This document shows, piece by piece, positions 14,524-18,447 of a DNA stretch of 18,447 bases. Numbering within the stretch: the stretch's first letter is position 1; each line of letters opens with the position of its first letter. Source of the DNA: Cellvibrionaceae bacterium. Its GTDB lineage: Bacteria; Pseudomonadota; Gammaproteobacteria; Pseudomonadales; Cellvibrionaceae. The DNA lies in NCBI GenBank assembly GCA_030597965.1, contig JAUVQU010000021.1:1-18447 (forward strand), written 5' to 3'. Below the pieces are notes generated by a model that worked only from the letters and a program-made list of their open reading frames with translations, ran no database searches and had not been told where the DNA came from. Position numbers and translations under genes: made by a program.

Positions 14524-15633
14524 ATGCCTATGTTTTTAAGTACGTCGTCTAACAAGCGTCAACATAAAACAGGGTCAGCTTTGCTGACCCTGTTTTTGTT
14601 GTGGACAGGGCTTTTATTGGTCGGTTGTACTGATTCTAATACTTCTACCAATAAACAGGTGTTGCGGCTTTCCGGGGCCACCATGGGCACTAGCTACAAT
14701 ATTACGTTGGTAGTAGAGCAGAATGCCGATGTTGATCTTGAGGCAACACAACAGGCGATAGATGCGCTTTTGGTCAACGTAAACCAAGCCATGTCGACTT
14801 ATATCCCAACGTCTGAATTGTCACGGTTAAACGATAATCAGTCGGGTGAGTGGATTACGCTTTCTGAATCGCTTTACGCCATCATCAAGCAGAGTGATGA
14901 ACTGTCTCGATTATCGAATGGTGCTTTCGATGTCACTATTGGCCCTCTGATTGATTTGTGGGGCTTTGGTACGGCATCGGCCGATATATATAGTCTGCCC
15001 ACTGATAAAGTTTTAGAGGTCTGGCAGGGCCGCTATGGCTATGAGTCCTTAACGTTTAATGATGCTCAAACATCTGTTAAGAAGCTCAAGCCGGTACGTA
15101 TCGACTTAAGTGCAATAGCGAAAGGCCACGGGGTTGATGTAGTCTCCAACTACCTACAGGGTCAGGGTTTTTCTGATCATCTTGTTGAGATAGGAGGCGA
15201 ACTAAAGCTGGTTGGTGTGAGTCATAGGGGTACGCCGTGGCGAATTGGTGTGGAAACGCCGAGTGCCGGCTTGTTTCCTAATAAATCGGCTCGTGAGGCG
15301 CAAAGAGCTATTAGCGTCAGTGACTTGGCTGTGGCTACCTCCGGGGACTACCGTAATTATTTTGAAGTGGACGGTGTCAGGTACTCGCATACCATTGATC
15401 CAAGAACGGCTCGTCCTGTCGCGCATGACCTGGTTTCGGTGACGGTAGTGGCTGAATCAGCGGCGTGGGCAGATGGCCTTGCGACGGCTTTTAATGTTTT
15501 GGGCGTTGAAGCGGGTGTGGTGCTGGCTGATCAATTGGATATTGCCGCTTTATTTATCACTAAAAAAGATAATCATTTTAGTGAGCGGGCGTCCAAAGCT
15601 TTTGTTCCTTATTTGAATGAATCAGAAGAGTAG
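14524..15633 (+). CDS. apbE: FAD:protein FMN transferase ApbE (lipoprotein)
   Basis: A 369-residue periplasm-facing lipoprotein that uses FAD and Mg2+ to attach FMN to Thr in (S/T)GAT motifs, here NqrB Thr225 and NqrC Thr223. The signal has a basic region (KRQHK), a hydrophobic stretch and lipobox LVGC with Cys35. Family blocks in order are GATMGTSYNI (51-60), FDVTIGPLIDLWGFG (135-149), DLSAIAKGHGVD (194-205), IGGEL (223-227), ATSGDYRNYF (271-280), SHTIDPRTARPV (288-299) and the metal-site ESAAWADGLATA (311-322). It is 5 bp from nqrF with no good ribosome site, so translation probably depends on nqrF. ATG 14530 is an alternative start two codons in. Oddly, the signal-peptide codons form a perfect terminator-like hairpin (14566-14597). 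Confidence 0.95.
   Translation: MPMFLSTSSNKRQHKTGSALLTLFLLWTGLLLVGCTDSNTSTNKQVLRLSGATMGTSYNITLVVEQNADVDLEATQQAIDALLVNVNQAMSTYIPTSELSRLNDNQSGEWITLSESLYAIIKQSDELSRLSNGAFDVTIGPLIDLWGFGTASADIYSLPTDKVLEVWQGRYGYESLTFNDAQTSVKKLKPVRIDLSAIAKGHGVDVVSNYLQGQGFSDHLVEIGGELKLVGVSHRGTPWRIGVETPSAGLFPNKSAREAQRAISVSDLAVATSGDYRNYFEVDGVRYSHTIDPRTARPVAHDLVSVTVVAESAAWADGLATAFNVLGVEAGVVLADQLDIAALFITKKDNHFSERASKAFVPYLNESEE
14566..14597 (+). terminator. Terminator-like hairpin inside the apbE signal-peptide codons
   Basis: AAAACAGGGTCAGC and GCTGACCCTGTTTT are perfect complements over 14 bp with a TTT loop. The right arm ends in five T followed by GTTG. By shape this is an intrinsic terminator about 50 bp after nqrF, yet it lies within the apbE reading frame. 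It could attenuate transcription from nqrF into apbE-nqrM. Translation over it would be expected to disrupt it. Confidence 0.65.
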
Positions 15634-15639
15634 TGTCGT

Positions 15640-15659
15640 TATATCGTCAAGACGATATA
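15640..15659. repeat. Perfect palindromic hairpin between apbE and nqrM
   Basis: TATATCGTC and GACGATATA are perfect 9-bp arms separated by AA, six bases after the apbE stop and 23 bp before nqrM. There is no T-run, so an RNA-processing or stabilising hairpin or a protein-binding palindrome is more likely than a terminator. Confidence 0.6.
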
Positions 15660-15682
15660 GATATGACCAGTAGGTAATTATT

Positions 15683-15934
15683 ATGGGTTTATTTTTTATT
15701 ACATTCGGGGTTTTGTTATTGGTGGTTGTCGGCATGTCCGTTGGCGCTATCTTTCGAGATAAACCACTAAAAGGTTCCTGTGGTGGTGTAGCTGCCGCCC
15801 TCGGCGAGAAAGATTACACCTGCGATATCTGTGGTGACGACCCGAATAAATGTGAAGAGCAGCAGGAGCTTAACACTGCGGCTAAAGAGAAAGTTTCTCC
15901 TCAAGATCTTGGCTACGACGCAAGTCAGAAATAA
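15683..15934 (+). CDS. nqrM: NQR maturation factor NqrM (DUF539)
   Basis: An 83-residue protein with one N-terminal membrane segment (residues ~3-23) and a soluble Cys-rich tail. Cys33 in GSCGG is the conserved residue of the family. Cys47, Cys50 and Cys57 follow in TCDICGDDPNKC. In Vibrio and Klebsiella work, NqrM is required for a functional NQR and is thought to deliver iron or Fe-S to the NqrD/E centre. Its place directly after apbE is the usual one. The ATG has AGG 8 nt upstream. The C-terminal tail (after residue 60) is charged and not recognised. Confidence 0.92.
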   Translation: MGLFFITFGVLLLVVVGMSVGAIFRDKPLKGSCGGVAAALGEKDYTCDICGDDPNKCEEQQELNTAAKEKVSPQDLGYDASQK

Positions 15935-16002
15935 CTTATTACATCTGTAAAAGGTAAGCGTCAGCCGAGATTTGGGGGTATGAATGTATATCCTGGATTC
16001 TA

Positions 16003-16016
16003 AGCCTTAGGAGGCT
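16003..16016 (+). promoter_or_regulatory. sthA ribosome site within a short hairpin
   Basis: The strong Shine-Dalgarno sequence TAGGAGG (16008-16014), six nt before the sthA ATG, lies in AGCCT-TAGG-AGGCT, a perfect 5-bp stem with a 4-nt loop. Folding of this stem would hide the site, so it could lower or tune translation. Confidence 0.5.
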
Positions 16017-16020
16017 GTTA

Positions 16021-17418
16021 ATGGCAGAGTATTCTTACGACTTATTAGTAATTGGTTCAGGTCCTGCCGGCGAAGGTGCGGCCATGTCGGCGGTTAAAAG
16101 TGGCCTTAGAGTCGGTGTTGTTGAGCGTATTGGTATGATGGGCGGTAATTGTGCCCATAAAGGTACCATCCCTTCTAAATCACTGCGTCATGCCGTCAAG
16201 CAGGTTATTCGTTACAACACCAATGCGCTATTTCGAGCCATTGGAGACCCTAAGTGGGTTTCATTTCCCGACGTATTGGCCGCTGCCAAATCTGTTATCC
16301 CCAAACAAGTCACCATGCACGCTAAGTTTTACTCCCGTAATCGTATCTGTGTGCATGAGGGTGATGCCACTTTTATTGATAATCATCGTGTCTCAGTAAC
16401 ATTAGAGGATGGTGCTGATGAGTTTATTAGCGCCAAACACATAATGATCGCTACGGGGTCTAGTCCGTATCGGCCGGTTAATGTTGATTTTAATCACTCC
16501 CGCATATACGACAGCGATACTATTTTGGAGATGCAGCATACACCTCGCCATATCGTAATTTATGGTGCCGGTGTCATTGGTTGTGAATACGCCTCTATTT
16601 TTTCTGGGCTGGGAGTGAAAGTTGATCTGATCAACAGCCGTGAGAAGTTGTTGTCGTTTCTGGATCACGAGATATCGGATGCATTGAATTATCATCTGCG
16701 CGATGGCGGGGTAATGGTGCGTCACAATGAAGAGTACGCCGCTGTCAGTGCCGATGATCACGGTGTAACAGTTACCATGAAATCGGGGAAACAGTTGCGT
16801 GCGGATGCTTTACTTTGGTGCAATGGTCGGTCAGGTAATACCAAGGATTTGGGTCTGGAAAACCTGGATTTAGAGGTGGACCACCGAGGCCAGTTAGCAG
16901 TGGATGATAAATATATGACGGCTGCTGAAGGCGTCTACGCGGCAGGTGATGTGATTGGATGGCCAAGCCTGGCCAGCGCTTCTTCCGATCAGGGTCGAGC
17001 CTGTGCCAGAGGTATTTGCGGTATGAGCTTTCGCAAGGTTGATAATGTGCCAACGGGTATTTACACCTTGCCGGAGATTAGCTCATTAGGTCCAACAGAA
17101 CGTGAGTTGACGGAAGCAAAAGTGCCCTATGAAGTGGGGCGGGCATTTTTCAAGAATACGGCACGAGCGCAGATCAGTGGTGAAGACACGGGTATGCTTA
17201 AGTTGTTGTTTCATGTTGAAACGCTCGAAATACTGGCCATTCATTGTTTTGGTGCCGAGGCTTCAGAGATTATCCATATTGGTCAGGCCATTATGAGCCA
17301 AGAGGGTAAAGCCAATACCATCAAGTTTTTTGTTCGTAACACGTTCAACTATCCCACCATGGCTGAAGCCTATCGAACCGCAGCTTTAGAAGGGCTGAAT
17401 CGGGTGAATCGCTTCTAA
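16021..17418 (+). CDS. sthA: Soluble pyridine nucleotide transhydrogenase SthA
   Basis: A 465-residue FAD enzyme (E. coli SthA/UdhA is 466) that transfers hydride between NADPH and NAD+ in the cytoplasm without ion pumping. It has the FAD-binding GSGPAGEGAAMSA (12-24), the NAD(P)-binding YGAGVIGCEYASIF (181-194) and the second FAD block YAAGDVIGWPSLAS (306-319). As in SthA and unlike lipoamide dehydrogenase or glutathione reductase, the redox disulfide is absent: GGNCAHKGTIPSK keeps Cys44 but has Thr49 where the second Cys would be. The start has a perfect TAGGAGG. The 86-bp gap from nqrM has no terminator, so some read-through from the nqr operon is possible, but it may have its own promoter. 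It ends at a strong terminator. Confidence 0.96.
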   Translation: MAEYSYDLLVIGSGPAGEGAAMSAVKSGLRVGVVERIGMMGGNCAHKGTIPSKSLRHAVKQVIRYNTNALFRAIGDPKWVSFPDVLAAAKSVIPKQVTMHAKFYSRNRICVHEGDATFIDNHRVSVTLEDGADEFISAKHIMIATGSSPYRPVNVDFNHSRIYDSDTILEMQHTPRHIVIYGAGVIGCEYASIFSGLGVKVDLINSREKLLSFLDHEISDALNYHLRDGGVMVRHNEEYAAVSADDHGVTVTMKSGKQLRADALLWCNGRSGNTKDLGLENLDLEVDHRGQLAVDDKYMTAAEGVYAAGDVIGWPSLASASSDQGRACARGICGMSFRKVDNVPTGIYTLPEISSLGPTERELTEAKVPYEVGRAFFKNTARAQISGEDTGMLKLLFHVETLEILAIHCFGAEASEIIHIGQAIMSQEGKANTIKFFVRNTFNYPTMAEAYRTAALEGLNRVNRF

Positions 17419-17446
17419 ACCCGTTTTGTGTCAGCTTGTTTTGTTG

Positions 17447-17468
17447 CCCGGCCTTATGCCGGGTTTTT
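17447..17468 (+). terminator. Intrinsic terminator after sthA
   Basis: CCCGGC and GCCGGG form a perfect 6-bp GC stem with loop CTTAT and a direct TTTTT tail, 28 bp after the sthA stop. It also faces the 3' end of the convergent TetR gene. Confidence 0.92.
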
Positions 17469-17504
17469 AATGTCTGCAATAGTTACGATGCGATAACCTC
17501 AAAA

Positions 17505-18161
17505 TTAATTGTGACCTTCAAGGTAGGGCATCACCAAATTAAGTATCTCTTGGCGAAAACCAGGCTGTCGTAACCAATCGGGGCGATCAGTGGCTGCTGC
17601 CAGGCATAGACCCAAAGCGGTTCGTGTCGCAATAAAAGCTCGCTGCTCACATTCCTCCACTGATAAGCCTGATTGTTGCTGGTAAAGAGCGCCAGCTAAC
17701 CACAAACTGGCTTCCTCAATCAGTGAGTTACCGCGATCTCCGTACTTACGCTGACCAACGTCAAAGTTGGGCTGATGATCCTTATAGAAACAGGCGTGCA
17801 TGGATAAGAAGCGTATTTGACGGCTAATCAGCGGGTCAATAATCAACATTCCGAAACTTTCTTTCAGGGATGTGTTTCCGTGGGAAACGTACTCCTCATA
17901 AAGATTTACAACAACATCAATTTCTGCCGCCACCTGTTCTTCAAAGGTCTCCTTAATTATCGCCTCCTTATTAGGAAACCAACGATAAAGTGAGGCGATA
18001 TTCACTCCTGCAACCTCTGCTATTCGATTGGTATTAAGAGCTTCAGCGCCTTCTTCATCCATGATTTTTCGGCAAGCCAGGACGATTGCGCGGACGATTT
18101 GTCTCGAGCGTAGCTGTTTGGGTTTTTTGGTAGTAGTTGTAGTTTTTTTAGTGTTCGGCAT
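17505..18161 (-). CDS. TetR/AcrR-family transcriptional regulator
   Basis: A 218-residue regulator. The N-terminal DNA-binding domain spans about residues 18-70, with the helix-turn-helix LNTNRIAEVAGVNIASLYRWFPNKEAII (42-69) typical of TetR proteins. The remaining helical part is a ligand-binding and dimer domain whose effector cannot be read from sequence. The N-terminus is a low-complexity Lys/Thr tail (KKTTTTTKKPK) that probably adds nonspecific DNA contact. It is convergent with sthA and divergent from the gene starting at 18331, with a 169-bp shared control region. By the usual TetR arrangement it probably represses that neighbour, itself, or both. Confidence 0.9.
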   Translation of the reverse strand: MPNTKKTTTTTKKPKQLRSRQIVRAIVLACRKIMDEEGAEALNTNRIAEVAGVNIASLYRWFPNKEAIIKETFEEQVAAEIDVVVNLYEEYVSHGNTSLKESFGMLIIDPLISRQIRFLSMHACFYKDHQPNFDVGQRKYGDRGNSLIEEASLWLAGALYQQQSGLSVEECEQRAFIATRTALGLCLAAATDRPDWLRQPGFRQEILNLVMPYLEGHN

Positions 18162-18330
18162 AGAGTAAAAACGAAGTAGGTTATTTAATTTTTGTGTAAA
18201 TCACATTTAAATCAATGGTTTATGGTTATTTTAAAAGTGCTGAAATGGGAGTTGTTGACTCGCGTGTAAATTGATTAAGGTAGCACCTAAGCAAACACAA
18301 AACCACTGAGATACGATTGGGAGAGGTACC
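18162..18330. promoter_or_regulatory. Divergent control region of the TetR gene and its neighbour
   Basis: This AT-rich 169-bp gap must hold promoters in both directions. Toward the right, TTGACT at 18255-18260 is a good -35, but no strong -10 lies 16-18 bp downstream. Candidate regulator contacts are TGTG-TAAAT-CACA (18193-18205), an adjacent direct repeat ATGGTTT/ATGGTTA (18215-18228), and GTGTAAAT occurring at 18194 and 18264. None is a convincing long TetR palindrome. Confidence 0.4.
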
Positions 18331-18447
18331 ATGATTACCAGCTTCGATGATTACTGGATTCACCAAACAGCACTGCCTGTGGCTGAACCGTCACAGAGTG
18401 ACCGCAATTTTTATGATCGCTATTGGTTCAACGGTATTGAGGAAACC
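18331..18447 (+). CDS. Start of an uncharacterised conserved protein (3' truncated by window)
   Basis: Only 39 codons are in the window, open to the edge. The ATG has GGGAGAGG just upstream. The sequence contains DDYWIHQTALPVAEP and SDRNFYDRYWFNG. From memory, this resembles a family of uncharacterised proteins in marine gammaproteobacteria and mycobacteria whose N-terminus reads like 'DD(F/Y)PIHQT...P...SDRNFYDRY(F/W)FNGY'. They are often found among lipid or steroid catabolism genes and may carry the DUF7064/7065 names. No signal peptide is visible. It diverges from the TetR gene, which probably controls it. The function is unknown. Confidence 0.7.
   Translation, partial: MITSFDDYWIHQTALPVAEPSQSDRNFYDRYWFNGIEET

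Noticed and set aside
18193..18205. CRP-type site TGTG-N5-CACA upstream of the TetR gene
   Set aside because: The arms are too close together for the CRP consensus (TGTGA-N6-TCACA) and only 4 bp are symmetric.

Overview
The window looks like chromosomal core DNA of a marine-type gammaproteobacterium, related to Pseudomonadales/Cellvibrionales. The evidence is a complete Na+-translocating NADH:quinone oxidoreductase (NQR) operon, a soluble transhydrogenase, an MTA-salvage enzyme of the Pseudomonas MTIP type, and a gene order (MTIP, csiV, mfd, gap, nqrA-F, apbE, nqrM, sthA) that, from memory, closely follows Pseudomonas aeruginosa around PA2991-PA3004. Base composition and codon use look even throughout. 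I see no CRISPR array, no tRNA or rRNA gene and no intact mobile element.

Layout. 1-690: C-terminal part of a YnaI-like MscS channel. 712-1482: S-methyl-5'-thioinosine phosphorylase. 1483-1648: a convergent gap with a short GGGGAC direct repeat. 1649-5812 (minus): mfd followed by csiV. 5813-5974: divergent regulatory gap with a 9-bp-arm inverted repeat. 5975-6652: an unrecognised lipoprotein. 6653-6903: gap control region, with a palindrome closely resembling a HexR operator and a candidate sigma70 promoter. 6904-8349: an N-terminally extended GAPDH, then a strong terminator. 8424-8707: nqr leader. 8708-14518: nqrABCDEF, with overlapping or very short junctions. 14524-15633: apbE. 15683-15934: nqrM. 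16021-17418: sthA, then a terminator. 17505-18161 (minus): TetR regulator. 18331-18447: start of a divergent gene, cut by the window edge.

How the genes work together. NqrA-F oxidise NADH, reduce ubiquinone and build an ion gradient. ApbE attaches FMN covalently to the TGAT/SGAT threonines of NqrB and NqrC. NqrM is the Cys-rich assembly factor for the Fe-S centre held by NqrD and NqrE. GAPDH and SthA on either side handle NAD(P)(H), so the centre of the window is a pyridine-nucleotide redox cluster. The GAPDH lacks the usual NAD-selecting acidic residue, so it may make or use NADPH, which SthA could interconvert with the NADH that NQR consumes.

I do not see a clearly new multi-gene system. 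The most interesting signals are regulatory: the HexR-like site upstream of gap, a perfect 14-bp-stem terminator-like hairpin inside the apbE signal-peptide codons, a structured nqr leader, and several intergenic palindromes.
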